Assembly (NCBI GenBank): GCA_001792895.1
Contig: MARA01000009.1
Span: 62,001-126,000 of the forward strand
Reading direction: 5' to 3'
Length of the DNA: 64,000 nt
DNA from: Lentinus brumalis
Lineage: Eukaryota; Basidiomycota; Agaricomycetes; Polyporales; Polyporaceae
The position numbers were made by a program, and so were the translations under genes. Positions within the stretch are counted from its first letter, which is position 1. Every line of letters begins with the position of its first letter. This document shows, piece by piece, positions 1-11,551 of the stretch. The notes beneath the pieces are model-generated. The model did not search any database. It was not told the DNA's origin and saw only the letters and a program-made list of their open reading frames with translations.

Positions 1-2214
1 CCCGATACACAACAAGAGCAAGACCATGCGATCGTTCGCGCAGTGTTAGAAGCACTCTACGCGCATGAAGACCCCGCCACCATCCCGTCGGATGCGCGGT
101 CGCAGTACACAGCGGCGATTGCCAAGTTACACGAGATAATCGACGTGCTTGAGACTATCCGTGCGGAGCCGGAGGCGCCTTCGGTTGACTTGTCTGTCCT
201 CTCAACAGAGGAGTGGGCTTCTTTAGTGCGGATCTGCGCGAAGGAGCAGGATGGGCAGGCGGCGGAGACGGTCATCGAGTTGATGCAGGTGCGTTTTCTT
301 TGCAATCTGACTCCGTAAAATGTTCAATGTCCTTCCAGCGCTCTGGCTCCGCCATCCCCGAGGCAGCCTTGGAGACGACCGCGTCACTGTACGCGGACGT
401 CGGTGATGTCGTGAATACCGAGCGCTTCCTTGCCAGCTTTGCTGGACCGTCTCCTTCAGAACGTCTTCGCGACCTCCACATCAAGGCGCACATACGCGCG
501 ATTGAGCCCCGCACGTTCCCTACCCAAGCACTGTCTGTCCTGCACGACTACGAAGCCCGCGGTCTTCCCGCGCCCCAGCGCAGCTATACACGCGCCATCA
601 CGGCCCTCCTCTCCGCCCGCTCCTCAGTCGCCGAGGCACAAGCTTGGGACCTTTTCTCGCACATGCGGTACGTCGCGCACCCCGTGCCGGACCCGTACCT
701 CTATACGCTCATGATCACCGCATGCGGATCGCGAGTGATCGCCCCTCAACCTGCTCGTGCACTCGACCTCTTCACCGAGATGACCGTGGACAAGGGCATC
801 GCGCCCACTGCGGCGTCATACACGGCTGCGATCTTCGCGTGTGCGATGTCTGGGGATAAGCTGTATGTAGGTGAAGCGTTCCGCCTCGCGAAGGAGATGC
901 TGGACGGCCACCGCGACGCGTATGGGAATCATGCGCTCATTCCGGACCGCCGGACGTTCTGCGCACTTTTGGAGGGTGCGAAGCGGACTGGAGACCTGGC
1001 AAAAGTGCGCTGGATACTCGCTGAGATCGTCTCCGAGAGCCAACGCGCTGCACGTGGAGACGTCCAAGACCCGGTCGTCGTCGATGAGAGGATTATGACG
1101 CATGTGTTCCATGCTTACGCTGCCTACAAACCTCCATTCAACCGCGGGGCTGCTGTACTGGTCGAGCAGAACCACGCTGCTTCCTCTGAGTCCTCCTCTA
1201 CAGTACAGTCGACCGCAGTAACAGCATCGCAAGACGTGCCTCACGATGGGTCTCCTTCGACGTCTTCAGCAACAGAGGCAGCCCCGCAAGTTCCCGTCAC
1301 AATTGCATCGCACTTCACGTCGCTGCTGCCCCAGAGTCATGCGGAAGTCGTGGGGGAAGCCCGCGCCCTGCTGGCTAGGATCATCAACGACGCGGCACCT
1401 GATCTTCGCGGGAGCAGCCTTCATAGCCCCGAGCTCGCAGACGGCTCGATGCCACACGCGTTCCAGAAGGTCACGCTGACCGCACGTCTTCTCAACGCTT
1501 TCCTCTCCGTACACTACACTCATGCTCTGTTCGACGAGAGTGCGCAGTTATACCGCACGATCTTTGCGGAGCTCGGCGTGGAGAAGAATGCGCGGACGTA
1601 CGTCGAGGCTCTCGAGCGGGCGGCGTACGCGCGGAGAGGGGAGCGGAAGCAGGCGTTGAAGTTTGCCAGGGAGGTGTGGGAGGAGTGGTGTGGTGTGGAG
1701 GAGAAGTGGGGTAGACGGGAGGAGAACGCGATGAAGTTGGAGGCGCGTCTCATTGAGCGAGCCTACGTCGGCATGATTCGCGTGCTCTCATTGTGAGTAT
1801 CCCTTGCCGCTACTTCTCGATGTACATTGCTGACAAATTGTCTGTCGCAGAACTGGGAACACCCGCGAGGCCGTACAGCTCGTCCGGAGATTCGTTGAGC
1901 GGTATCCACCCGACACTGTGAAGCGAGCCAACCCCAAACTGGCTCTCCGCTCGACGCGCACGGTGCTTCAGGCTCCCCGCCCGGTCGTGCGACTGATGTC
2001 GCCCACCGAGATCCCTGACGACACCGTTCCGCCGCTCTTGTCATTCCCGGAAGTGGAGGTGCTGCATCACAAGCTGGTCGCGAAGGGCGACAAGGAGAGC
2101 ATTGGGTACCTGAAGTACGTGTGCATGTCGTACTCTGGTGCCCTGATGAGGCGGAAGGAGGCGACGCTGCATGCGAAGCCAGTCGGTGATGAAGGTGCCG
2201 CATCTCAACCTTAG
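1..2214 (+). CDS. Pentatricopeptide repeat (PPR) protein, 5' end missing
   Basis: The frame is open from the first base, so the start lies outside the window. Three exons fit: 1-288, 339-1792 and 1851-2214. The introns are 289-338 (gtgcgt...ccag) and 1793-1850 (gtgagt...gcag), and both joins keep phase. The protein has tandem helical segments of PPR type, for example 'YTRAITALLSAR', 'DPYLYTLMITACGSR' and 'TAASYTAAIFACAMSG', each predicting a two-helix ~35-residue unit. Known fungal PPR proteins act in mitochondria on organellar RNA processing or translation; the targeting peptide would be in the missing part. A Ser/Thr-rich linker (about 1180-1290) separates the repeat block from a second helical block. 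The first intron removes only 50 nt, so a read-through frame exists but breaks the repeat. The family call is firm; the specific orthologue is not. Confidence 0.8.
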
Positions 2215-2582
2215 ACGAGGGTGGGTGTATCGCGTCAAGTATCTTATACGATCTAATGTCTACCGTATGCATGCTCTGCGTTCGTCGTCATGACTGTCTA
2301 ATGCTATCTTAAGCGCATGTTGGTTCTGTTATAGCGGTCTGTCTGCAAGCAGATCGTCATTTCCCTGCCATGCTCCGCATCTCCTGAGTTTCGGGATAAG
2401 TCCCAGTCGCTACCAAGTACCAGGTCTCAGACACCGGAGCGAGGGGTCGTGTCCGGAACCTCTACATCAGAAGCTCGTCCAGAGCAGGAAAATATTTTTG
2501 GTGCCGCAAGACCGCAAGCTGTAGGACTTCCTGAGGTCGCGGCCTCAGAAGATCGAGGAGGCTATCGCTGCATAGAGTTGTA

Positions 2583-2850
2583 TCAAGCTGGGTACAAATC
2601 GAACCACTCATGCTCCAGGAGTTCCGATGCGCTCGGTCGCAACGTCGGATCGATGGCGAGACAGCGGCGGATGAATGCACACGTGGTAGCAAGCTCCTCT
2701 GGGGACTCTGGGACGGCTACGAGATGGTCACGGAATGCAGATGCGAGGCTGAGGAAGACTCACCGCTCCCAGAATCCGCCAGACGAGAGGCAAGCCCGCC
2801 CCTTTGAACAGTGGAGCTCTGGTGCGTACTGCGGTGGATAAGTAATGTGC
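2583..2850 (-). pseudogene. SRPK-like protein kinase C-terminal fragment
   Basis: Read on the minus strand, about 45 residues before the TGA at 2583-2585 match the last lobe of a eukaryotic protein kinase: 'ELATTCAFIRRCLAIDP' followed by 'RPSASELLEHEWF'. The invariant Arg of subdomain XI and the HEWF ending are visible. A probable intron (gtgagt...cgtag, about 2691-2739) leads to a further 30 residues upstream, then the similarity stops. No N-lobe, HRD or DFG motif follows to the left or right, so this is a fragment or the last exons of a decayed gene. It lies between the PPR gene and ATP17. A separate N-terminal SRPK-like fragment sits at 14 kb on the other strand. Confidence 0.5.
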
Positions 2851-3090
2851 TGAGCGCCTAGCCTTTAGCGGTGCCACGAAGAATTAATTGTTTCGCCTCG
2901 TTCCCAAAATCCCGTTCTGCACCAATACCCTCAGCTCTTTGGCACATACACCCTTCACCTCCCGTCGTTTTTTCGAGCTCAAAAGCTGCAGAACGAAGCA
3001 GGAATCCAAGTACGAACATTGGGTGGCTGATTGTTTACTTGAGTTACTTATTGATTTGGCTGACCTAAGCTCTATTCGGGCGCCGGGGAA

Positions 3091-3676
3091 ATGCGGGCGG
3101 TCACCTCGCAGCTCTTGCGTCTACCTCTCTCGTCCACGTCTTGCCTCGTACGCCGGGTCGCGTTCAGCATGCAGCCAACTCTCATCCGCCGTCAGCTCGG
3201 TGGCCTCGTCCCTCCGAAAATTGCCACCCCGTCCGTTCTGGTGAGTCCACTGCGTCGCCAGCACCAGCACCGCCAGCATTTTCGCTGACGAGGGGCCGTA
3301 ACAGTCGTCTGGCACGGGCGGGGGCCTCGGTCCCCTCGTGAACTTCTACTCCAAGCTCCCCAAGGGCCCTGCGTCCTCGTCGGCGTCGGGTGGCATCAAG
3401 GCGCGGTACTTCAACGGCAAGAACGCGTCTGCTGCGCCCGTCCTGTTCACCATCCTTGCCATCTTCGGTCTGGGATACACCATTGACTACCAGAGTGCGT
3501 CATTTTCATCTTGTCGTTGCCGCTGGATGTATGCGGGTGTTGACGAGTGCGGCGTGTCTGTGGTGGATGATGGGATCAGTGCACCTCAGTGAGTCGTCTT
3601 GCGTTGCGTTCGGGGAGGTGTCACGTCGCTCACTCGCATTTGCTTCACAGAGCACCACAAGAACCATGCTCACTAA
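3091..3676 (+). CDS. ATP17: F1Fo ATP synthase subunit f (Atp17), mitochondrial
   Basis: Subunit f of the membrane Fo sector of mitochondrial ATP synthase. Exons are 3091-3240, 3305-3494, 3580-3588 and 3651-3676. The core 'NFYSKLPKGP', 'GGIKARYFNGKNAS' and one membrane segment 'VLFTILAIFGLGYTIDY' are the signature of fungal Atp17. The expected tail (MHLKHHKNHAH) appears only if a 9-nt microexon, tgcacctca at 3580-3588, is spliced between two GT-AG introns (3495-3579 and 3589-3650). The N-terminus is Arg/Ser-rich, as for a mitochondrial presequence. An in-frame ATG at 3169 is an alternative start that would give a shorter presequence. Mature length about 95-120 residues agrees with the family. 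Confidence 0.9.
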
Positions 3677-4374
3677 ATGGCGAGTGCCCTCGGAGGTGGA
3701 TGGTGGTAGACATAGATGGTGGTGCCTGTGTATGGAGAAGGAATCACATTCATTCGCTACCTCAGGAGATCTCCTCCGCATCATGACGTCCTACGTGGGG
3801 GTCGACAGGGATGCCCCGGGAGCGTCGTCGTGGCTGCACGATGTGCGTTCAACATCGCGCCCCGCCCGGTGCATCGCGCGCGCGTTAGCGTAGGGCCGAC
3901 TAGTATTCGCTGGCCTGTCGTAAGTATGAGAACTCCGCGCAGGTCACCATGTTGTCCGCATGCTTGTATGTATGTACTTCGCATGCGAATACTGCTTAGT
4001 GCTGCCGCTCGACTCTCAGAGTCTTCCTCCCTCTCCTCTTACCAGTAGTTGCGAATGTACCAACATACCTCAGCGCCTCAGCAGTACTTATGCCGCCTCT
4101 CATCTATGTATGTACTATGGCCTGACCACCCAAGTATATTCCCAACAGATCATTTTTATGAGAGCTAACAGTCTGTGACAGCAATGTAGAACTTGGAATA
4201 CGGTGGATTCCAAATAAGGACCGTACGTGTCAGTAACGCGTAGTTAACCAAGCACGCCCCTTCCTCGTCCGCGCCCTCCCCTCCCCGAAGCCGGACGACC
4301 ACCACCGCGCGCACCACCGCGCGCAGCACCTCGCCCCCGGGCGTGAGGATGCGGGTGCGGGTCTACGTCCATAG
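3677..4374. other. Intergenic stretch, no gene seen
   Basis: This is the 3' flank of ATP17 and of the convergent zinc-finger gene. No open frame with family character or splice logic was found. It includes short tgtatgta-type simple sequence around 3965-3980. Confidence 0.5.
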
Positions 4375-5530
4375 TCAGAGGCGCAACGTGACCGCCTCTG
4401 CCTCCCCCTCGACGAGGTTGATGTCCACGCGCCCCACGTTTCGCCCCCGCCCGAACTGGATCGTCGACGGGATGAGGGACAGCGAGTCCAACGCGCTCGC
4501 CAGCGCGTCTTCCGCATCCCTGTCCGCGCCCGGTCCAGGTCTCGCAGCGGTAGTTCCGTTTGCGCCTCTATTTGCGCGCGCAGGTCGCTCGAACTGCATC
4601 TTCCCGAGCAAAATCTCGTCTTCCTCCGAGTCGCCATCTTCCTGCCGTACAGTGGCACGCTCGTGTGCGGACGGGCGAGCCTCCGCGTCCACCGCTGAGA
4701 CGTCCCCGTCCCCGTCCCCGTCCCCGTCCTCGCCCCCATCTCCGTCTCCGTCTCCGCCTTTATTCGCAGGCTCGCCGTCCTCGCGCGGCTTCCACGGGCG
4801 GCGCAGCATGCTCGCTCCCTCGCCCCACTTCTTGAGGAGCCCGCCTACGCCCTTGTTCGTGACCGCGAAGAAGAACTCTTTCGGGTACCCATGTGCCTGG
4901 ATGAGGTGCTGCCTGCGCCGCGTGGGGCTCGAGAAGAAGCTGGGGCAAGTCGCGACAAAACATGCGAACTACAGTTGCAGTAGACCATCAATCGTCAGTG
5001 GAGGTCGGTCGTGAATGAGAGGAGGGCACGCACGATCTTCTCCCCGCGTTCCTGCCGCACAGCTGCTATCGGGTCGTGGCATTCCGTTTGGTGCTGCAGG
5101 GAGATAGATAGTCAACACTTGTCGTACAAGGACAACTCTGACGGCACACGCCCTCCATGCTCAGACGATGGCCCAAGGGAGCAAAGGACGAAAGGAGTGG
5201 CGGGGCACTCACCAGTTCCAATAGTCGCGCGTCGTGGAACACACACCCACATCCCTTCTCCTCACACACGTGTGCGTGGTACAGCGCATAGTGCTGCTCC
5301 AGCTCGCGTGTTCCGGCGAGCCTGGTCGGGCGATTGGGCGGATGGCACGTCGGAGGTAGCGAGCATAGGATGTCGCTAGTGTGGCTCGGGCCTGCGGTAG
5401 ACGTCGAGGCATGGGGTGGCGGCGTTGCGCTTGTGCGGATGGCCTTGAGAGCAGGCGAGGAGGGCGGGGAGGACGAGGGGGATCCGTCGTGCGGTGGTGG
5501 TGAGCGGGCGCGTTTGAAGGATGCGGCCAT
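4375..5530 (-). CDS. ZNF511-like C2H2 zinc-finger protein
   Basis: Three exons on the minus strand: 5530-5213, 5093-5034 and 4968-4375 (323 residues). Phases agree at both introns. The first ATG (5530) follows a stop-free but ATG-less stretch. Three zinc-binding units follow each other: C-X5-C-X17-H-X4-H, a second with 'GCGCVFHDARLLELHQ', and a third 'CFVATCPSFFSSPTRRRQ' with H-X4-H. The order and the 'HGYPKEFFF' ending resemble the ZNF511 family, conserved from fungi to animals and of poorly known nuclear function. The C-terminal half is acidic and low-complexity, with a GDGDGD tract from a ccgtcc hexamer repeat (about 4700-4760). The first 55 residues are Ser/Pro-rich. Confidence 0.8.
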
Positions 5531-5763
5531 GGTGCGAGTCGTGCAGGCGGTGATCGAGTGGGGCAACAAGTCCAACTCGCGTTATGGGCGCCTGCACGCG
5601 CGGCCACTCAAGTACTTCGCACTGTATGATACATGTAAATCAAGCATCTAGCGGGGTCGCATCTAAGGGTAAAGATGTGCAGTCTGGTCTATGGTATAGT
5701 ATGCAGCGTCCATTGCCCGCAAGGTAGACGGATGCTTCGATCCCAGGGAGGACAACGTGTTCT

Positions 5764-6761
5764 TTAGTCGATCTGCTTCTCGAGATCCTTGTGCTCGGCC
5801 GCCTCCTCGAGCTGCTTCTTCGCATTGACGGAGCTCAAGTACGCATCTGGCATGGCAGCGTCAGCGATCGGTCGCGTGCAGCCGGCATCGTCACTCACTC
5901 CAGAAAAGCGAGACGACACCGACGGTGACGAAGCGCATATGCGGGGGCACAATCGCAAAGTTGACGACCTGCGTCGGGATGAACACACCCCTGCGCACCA
6001 AGCAAAGCAGTCAGCACACCAGCACTGGCACAGAAGCGGATTGGAAACGCGGTAACGGACCAGTTACGAAGGAGGGTGGGGACGTAGGCGTCGGATATGC
6101 GCTCCTTGGCGTCGCTGACGGACTTGCCCTCGAGGAGGGTCAAGCTGCCGAAGAACATGGCGACGACACCTGGGGTCGCGCGGTGCGCGTCAGCGGGTGC
6201 ACAGACCGTTCGAAGACGCGACGGCAACGGCAACGCACCGGGGGTGAAGACGAACTGGTCGAGGTAGACCTTGTACGCGACGGCCTTTGTGGGGGAGGCG
6301 AACTGCATGCGGTTGAGGAACTGCAGCCATTTTGTGAGGATGGGGCCAAAGATGGCGCCTGGTCGGGTGCGCAGTTAGCGATGCGGGGATGCGGGGTAAG
6401 CATGCGGGGGAGCGTGGGGTATCGACGAGTGTGCGGGAAGGAACACGAAAGAGAACCGGACGTACCACCGTAGAAAGACAAACGCGCTGTGCGCATCCAC
6501 TGCGTCAGATGTTAAAAAAATGCAAGGCAGGGACGCGCGGGGACAGGTGGACGTACGTCGTGGTTGGCGCCCTTCTTCTCGAAAGCCTGCTGTGCGAGGA
6601 CATCGCCCGTGCCGAAGAGAACAAAGGACGTCGCACACTGGGTAACGAGTGGCTTGCGGATGAGGGCCTGGCTGTGCGACGGGGTGCGCGTCGGGCGTGA
6701 GCAGCTGGGCGGGACATGCGCGGGGGTGCGCTCACTTGAACGCGTGGAGTAATCTGGACAT
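5764..6761 (-). CDS. Mpv17/PMP22 family membrane protein (Sym1-like)
   Basis: Seven small exons on the minus strand: 6761-6736, 6671-6557, 6499-6466, 6358-6239, 6169-6061, 5990-5899 and 5846-5764. They sum to 579 nt (192 residues), the usual family size. The order of motifs is canonical: 'ALIRKPLVTQCATS', 'GDVLAQQ', 'FGPILTKWLQFLNR', 'YKVYLDQFVFTP', 'YVPTLLRNW', 'FIPTQVVNFAIVPPHMR' and 'NAYLSS'. Four hydrophobic segments are expected. Yeast Sym1 and human MPV17 are inner mitochondrial membrane proteins needed under stress and for mtDNA maintenance; which paralogue this is cannot be told. The fifth intron uses a less common gtccgt donor. The TAA lies at 5764-5766 after a Lys/Glu-rich tail. Confidence 0.9.
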
Positions 6762-7002
6762 GCTGGCTTCTGGTGCGTGCACGGCTCGAGTCGCGCACGG
6801 GCTGCGGGTGAGGTGGCAGGGAGTGGTGGGAGGAAAAAGGCAGGGGAGGGCGCTGGGTGGGGCGGGACGTGCTCAAGTCGGCTCTCACCCGCCGCGCCCC
6901 GGTCCGCCCTAACCTGAGCCCAGCGTTTCCTCACACCGTGTCTCATCATCTCTGCTACATACATCCATACGCTACGGCTCGTAAGTAATGCATGCACCGC
7001 TG

Positions 7003-9250
7003 TCAGGAAAGAAAGTCTATCGGGTCTTCGTCGCTGTCCTCGTCCGGCGAAGGCGGCCGCTGGAACAGAGACAGCCGCGGCTACATAGCGATCAGCGTCA
7101 GCCATGTAATCCTGCTGCACTCCAAGACGCGGCCACTCACCCTGGGCTTGGGCTTCAGCTTCACACCATCCGGCACAGGCACCGGTCTGAGGATGTGCAT
7201 CGTCAGCACTCGCGTCCTCCATAACAGGTCGATCACTTACGGAGCCTTCGAGCGCGATACCTTGCCAGCCCCCGCGCCCTCGGCCTCCTCGTCTGGAGGT
7301 CGCGACTTCTTCCGCGCGGGGGCCTTACCCTCGTGCGGAGCGTCATTCTCGCCGTCCACGCGCCGCTTGCGATTCTTCACGGGCGCGACGGGCTCTTCGA
7401 CCTGTGGTGGGTCCGCCTTCCCCCGTTTCGTCTTCGTCTTCGCTTTCGCAAGGGGCGCCCCACCGTCCGGGTCCTCCACCCCGTGGGTTGCTCGCTCTGC
7501 CTTCGAGGAAACCTCAGCCTTGGCCTCTTTGGCACTCTCCTCTGCAACGGCCGCGCCCTTCTTCCGCTTCGTCTTCGCCTTCACAAGGGGCGCGTCGTCG
7601 TCGTCCGAGTCCTCTACAGGCGCGCGATCCTTGCTCGACTTCGGCTTTGCTGCTTTTGCCTTTGCCTCGGAAGCGGCCTCAGCCTGTGCTTGTTTGGCAC
7701 TCTTCCCTGACGCAGGAGCAGGCAGTGTGCGATCTATACATCGGGTGAGAGGCAGGCGCAACGCAAACATAGCAGCAACGGACGTACCCTCTTCGTCCAC
7801 ACTCTGCGCAGCCTTCTGTTTCCCTTTGGAGGGCCGGGGCTCGTCTCTGGCTTTCTTCGCGTCTGTCTCTACATTATCCAGACGCCGCGGCGGAGGATCC
7901 TTGGTCTTCGGTCTTGACGAGGCAGCCGCGCGCTGGCGAGACTTCAGCACAGGCGCATCGTCAGCCGCCTCGTCGTCCTGCTGCCTTGGAGGTTTCAGTT
8001 TCCCTGGCTTGCCCACGGTGCGCTCGTCCGCGTCCTCGTCCTCGTCCTTGGCTGTCTTGGGGCGTTTCGCCACCTTCGCTGGAGCTAATTGCAGGTGATG
8101 AGTGAGATACGCGCACAGACGACCTCGGCGCGCACCGTCTGGAGGATCCGCGTCGCCGTCCGCGTGCGCCTTCCGCTTCGCCTTGGACCGCGGCACTGGA
8201 GGGGGCTCGTCGACGTCCTCGGCAGTATCGGGGTCCGCCTTCTTGGTAGATCCTGTCAGCGATGGTCAGCGGTGGACGGGGATCAAGCAGTGAGCTGTGC
8301 TCACGTCTGCGCGGCATCGCAGGCTCCTCATGATCGTCCGGAGGTGCCTTGGACGCGGCACTCTTCGTCCTCCTCTTGGGCGCAGTATCCGCCTTTGCCT
8401 TCGAGGGTTTGCGCACTGTATGCGCGAGGGGCCGCTCATCGTCGTCGTCAGAGACGTCCACGGTCTTTGGCTTGGGCCTGGGCTTCTTGCGCTGAGGAAC
8501 GGGTGCCAGCGGCTCGTCGTCGCTCGGGTGTTCGTCGCGGTCTGGCTCGGGTTCGGGTTCGGGAGGGGGTAGTTTACGCTTTGCGGGACGTTTCGATTTT
8601 GGAGCATCTGCAGCGATGTGAGTGGACGAGAGTCCGGGTATACGTGGCATACGTACCATCGGGTGGTGGTTTGGCTGATTTGGCGGCTTTGCCTCTGGGT
8701 GGCTTGCTCGATTTCGACGGCTCTGAAACGACATAAACACCCAACATATTCGGGAGAAGGTGGAAACGTACGGGCGGTGGCGGGTACGTCGGTGGCTTGT
8801 TCGTGGTCGTCTGCGCGTGGACGGTCACGGATGTAGCTAGAGCGGTGAGCCACCGTGGTGCCTTTGGCTGAGCGAGCCTTGGTGCTCTTTGCAGGACTGG
8901 GTAACTTGGACGGGCCTGTGCATACGGGGAGATATGTAGCGGGGCACAGAAGGAGGGGAAGGAGCAGACGTACCTGCTACGGGCTCGTGAGTCGCATCGT
9001 GCACACCAGCCCGCGACTTTCTGCCTCGAGACGGCTTCTTGCGGACAGGCGACGCGGAACGGCTGCGGGAACGGCGGGGAGAGGTTGTGCGGGAGGGGGA
9101 CTCGCCGTTTACGCCGCGGGAGAGGAGGAGGTCGAGGAGGGGGTTGTGTTGTGCGGGCTTGAAGATGCCGCCGCGGTCTCTGAGACGGGCCTGCTGGCGT
9201 TCGATGCGCTTTGCTCTGCTCGCCTCCACGCTTCCCTCCAGCAGCGCCAT
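7003..9250 (-). CDS. Lys/Ser/Pro-rich, probably nuclear protein
   Basis: Nine exons on the minus strand: 9250-8974, 8915-8772, 8722-8657, 8607-8305, 8252-8136, 8084-7788, 7733-7241, 7186-7141 and 7059-7003. They sum to exactly 600 codons (599 residues) with all phases matching. Several introns are multiples of three without stops, so a long continuous frame runs through them; the splice signals (gtacgt, gtgagc, gtaagt) are nevertheless strong. The N-terminus 'EASRAKRIERQQARLRDRG' is helical and basic. The rest is disordered, with alternating KAKRK/PAKRK basic clusters (nuclear-localisation-like) and acidic DSDDDD/SDDDDE patches that look like casein kinase 2 sites. It ends in 'DEDSDEDPIDFLS'. 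No catalytic domain is visible and the function is unknown; a chromatin or nucleolar role is a guess from composition. Confidence 0.75.
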
Positions 9251-9383
9251 CGCGGACGGAGACTGCAGCTTTCACACTCTCAGTGTGAGCGAGACGCGGC
9301 GCGCATTACGTAAGGCAGCACGCGGTCACGGGACAAGACGAACCTCGCGCGCGTCTGCGGCGGCCACCTCCTCTGCTCCCGCC
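9251..9383. promoter_or_regulatory. Bidirectional promoter between Lys-rich gene and cdc20
   Basis: Only 133 bp separate the ATG of the minus-strand Lys-rich gene (9250) from the ATG of cdc20 (9384). Both genes must initiate within or beside this stretch. No TATA box is visible. Confidence 0.6.
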
Positions 9384-11242
9384 ATGGCGTTCCCCCCAAA
9401 GACCCCCTCCGCGCACTCCCGGTCCCGCTCAGAGACAAAGACCCCGCTCTCCTCCTCGTTCTACGCTGCAGCCAACGCCTCCAACCCCTTCCTCGTCGCC
9501 AGCCGTCCGACCTCCCGCGCCGCGTCCCCCGTAAAGAAGTCCTCGACCCAGGCGCACGCCTCGCTCAAGAGACAGGCCAGCGTCGGCCTCATCCGCAAAG
9601 GCGGCGTCGAGAGCAGGCTCGACGTCGTCACCCGAGACTACGTCCCGCCGCCCCCCAAGTCCGAGAAGCGCTCTCGATCACAACCATCCGTGAGTGTCCT
9701 TCGTTTGGTATCGCTTCTGTTCTGCTCTCGCATGTCTTGGCGTGCTTGCGTCTCGGGACTGCAGACGTCTGCAAAGTACGTGGTCGACAAGTGCTCGACA
9801 CATGTGGATGCCAGCGCGCTAGCTCCGCATCCCTCCGGACCTGCTTTGTTCTTGCCACTCCCCGAGAATGTCATGGCACGTCCGCCGTCTGTTTTTTCCT
9901 TCACTCATTCCGCCATGGACTCACCCACTCCTCAGCGCGACACCAGGGACCGCTTCATCACCACCCGCGACCCGGCGGACGAGGTAGCGGCCACACTCGA
10001 CCTCATGTCGCTCAACCCCGAGTCCGCTTCGCCAGGTCACACCGCCCGTCTCGCAGCAGCCACAGGTGTGCCACTCAACCGCCGTATCCTCGCATACCAT
10101 GAGCCCCCACCCCCGCCTCCTCCGACCCGCTCATGGCCCAGGCACGCGAGCTCGTCCGCCCGCTCTACGCACGAGCCGGCTCCACCCCCGGCAGCGGCTC
10201 TGCATCCACCGGCACCAAGGACCGCAAGATCTCCACCTCCGCCCAGCGCGTCCTCGACGCTCCCGGCATGATCGACGACTTCTACCTCAACCTCATCTCC
10301 TGGAGCTCCCTGAACGTCGTCGGCATCGCCCTCGGCAGCAGCGTGTACGTCTGGAAGGCCGAGACAGGCGAGGTCACCCTCATCTCGGAGGGCCCCGAGG
10401 ACTCGTACATCGCCTCCCTCGACTTCTCCAACGACGGCCAGTACCTCGGCATCGGATACCCAAATGGCGCCGTCGAGCTGTGGGACCTCGAGGCGCAGCA
10501 GAAGCTCCGCACCATGACCGGCCACTCCGCCCAGGTCGGCGTCCTCTCCTGGAACGGCCACGTCCTCAGCTCGGGCTGCCAGGACGGCAGCATCTGGCAC
10601 CACGATGTCCGCGTCGCACGACACAAGGTCATGGAGCTCCTCGGCCACCAGGGCGAGGTCTGCGGGCTCAAGTGGCGTGCTGACGGCGAGCTCCTTGCCA
10701 GCGGCGGCAACGACAACGTCCTCAACATCTGGGACGGTCGCGTCGGAGACGTCGGCCCCTCGACCCCTTCCAGTGCCCGCTGGACCAAGCGCAACCACAC
10801 CGCCGCCGTCAAGGCCGTCGCATGGTGCCCGTGGCAGCCCGCCCTCCTCGCGTCGGGAGGCGGGACCTCGGACGCGACGGTCCACATCTGGAACACGACC
10901 ACCGGTGCGCGCCTGCACTCACTCGTCACCCCCGCGCAGATCTCGTCCATCCAGTGGTCGCCGCACCGGAAAGAGTTCCTCACGACCCACGGCTACCCGA
11001 CGAACGCGATCATGGTACACAGCTACCCGTCCATGGACAAGGTTGCGGAGATCAAGGACGCGCACGACTCGCGTGTGCTCTTCAGCGCGATCTCGCCAAA
11101 CGGCGAGCTCGTCTGCACCGCGGCGGGTGACGAGAACTTGAAGTTCTGGAAGATCTGGGAGGCGCCGAAGGTCAAGAAGAAGGAGGCGAAGGACTCGTCG
11201 AGGATGGGGAGCACCAAGGTCGGGATCCTTGGGATCCGGTGA
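9384..11242 (+). CDS. CDC20: Cdc20, WD40 activator of the anaphase-promoting complex (one apparent frame break)
   Basis: Recruits substrates to APC/C at anaphase. Exon 1 is 9384-9689 and exon 2 begins at 9936 after an unusually long intron that may hide a small exon. Visible motifs, in order: the C-box 'DRFITTR', the KILR-type 'NRRILAYHE', 'RVLDAPGMIDDFYLNLISW', seven WD40 blades (for example 'YPNGAVELWDL', 'SGGNDNVLNIWD', 'TSDATVHIWN') and the terminal Ile-Arg tail 'LGIR' that docks on the APC/C. Between 'AYHE' and the first blade the frame changes: an 11-nt C-rich run at about 10104-10114 needs one more base to join the parts. The only GT-AG pair there (10084-10141) does not restore phase and would remove the KILR motif. 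An essential gene is unlikely to be dead, so an assembly deletion is favoured. Restored length would be about 537 residues. Confidence 0.9.
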
Positions 11243-11551
11243 GCTAGCTCCCGTGTTGTCTTCGTTGTACCAGTATCTCTCGCTTTGTTATGCACCAGCT
11301 TGTCGTTCCGTCCGATTGATTTTCTTGAACCGCCGTTGATACTGCGCGACCTTGCTGTTCGCGTGACACTGTATGTATGTGTCTACAGACCCATTTTAGT
11401 ATGACGATCGTACGTTGAAGCCCTCTTTCGGCTCGTGTTCGGCTTGGGTATACGGCAAGCACGGCGGGTAGCTGCTCTTGAACCCGAACCACCACCATCT
11501 TGCTTGGCCCACATTCCTACCCATACACTCCTTGCGACCCGCGCGACGCAC

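Noticed and set aside
2449..2841. Plus-strand 130-codon ORF
   Set aside because: The opposite strand encodes a recognisable kinase C-terminal segment; the plus frame has no family character.
4343..5014. Plus-strand ORF opposite the zinc-finger gene
   Set aside because: Ser/Pro-rich shadow of the acidic repeat; the minus strand has the zinc fingers.
6992..8098. Plus-strand 368-codon ORF opposite the Lys-rich gene
   Set aside because: Mirror of a repetitive Lys/Glu coding region; the minus strand has nine exons with exact phases.
10084..10141. Intron that would explain the cdc20 frame change
   Set aside because: GT and AG are present, but joining does not give the WD40 phase and it removes the conserved RILAYHE motif.
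10037..10918. Long antisense ORF opposite the Cdc20 WD40 region
   Set aside because: GC-rich shadow of the real coding strand, with composition (Asp/Val/Ala/Gly) expected from the complement and no domain.
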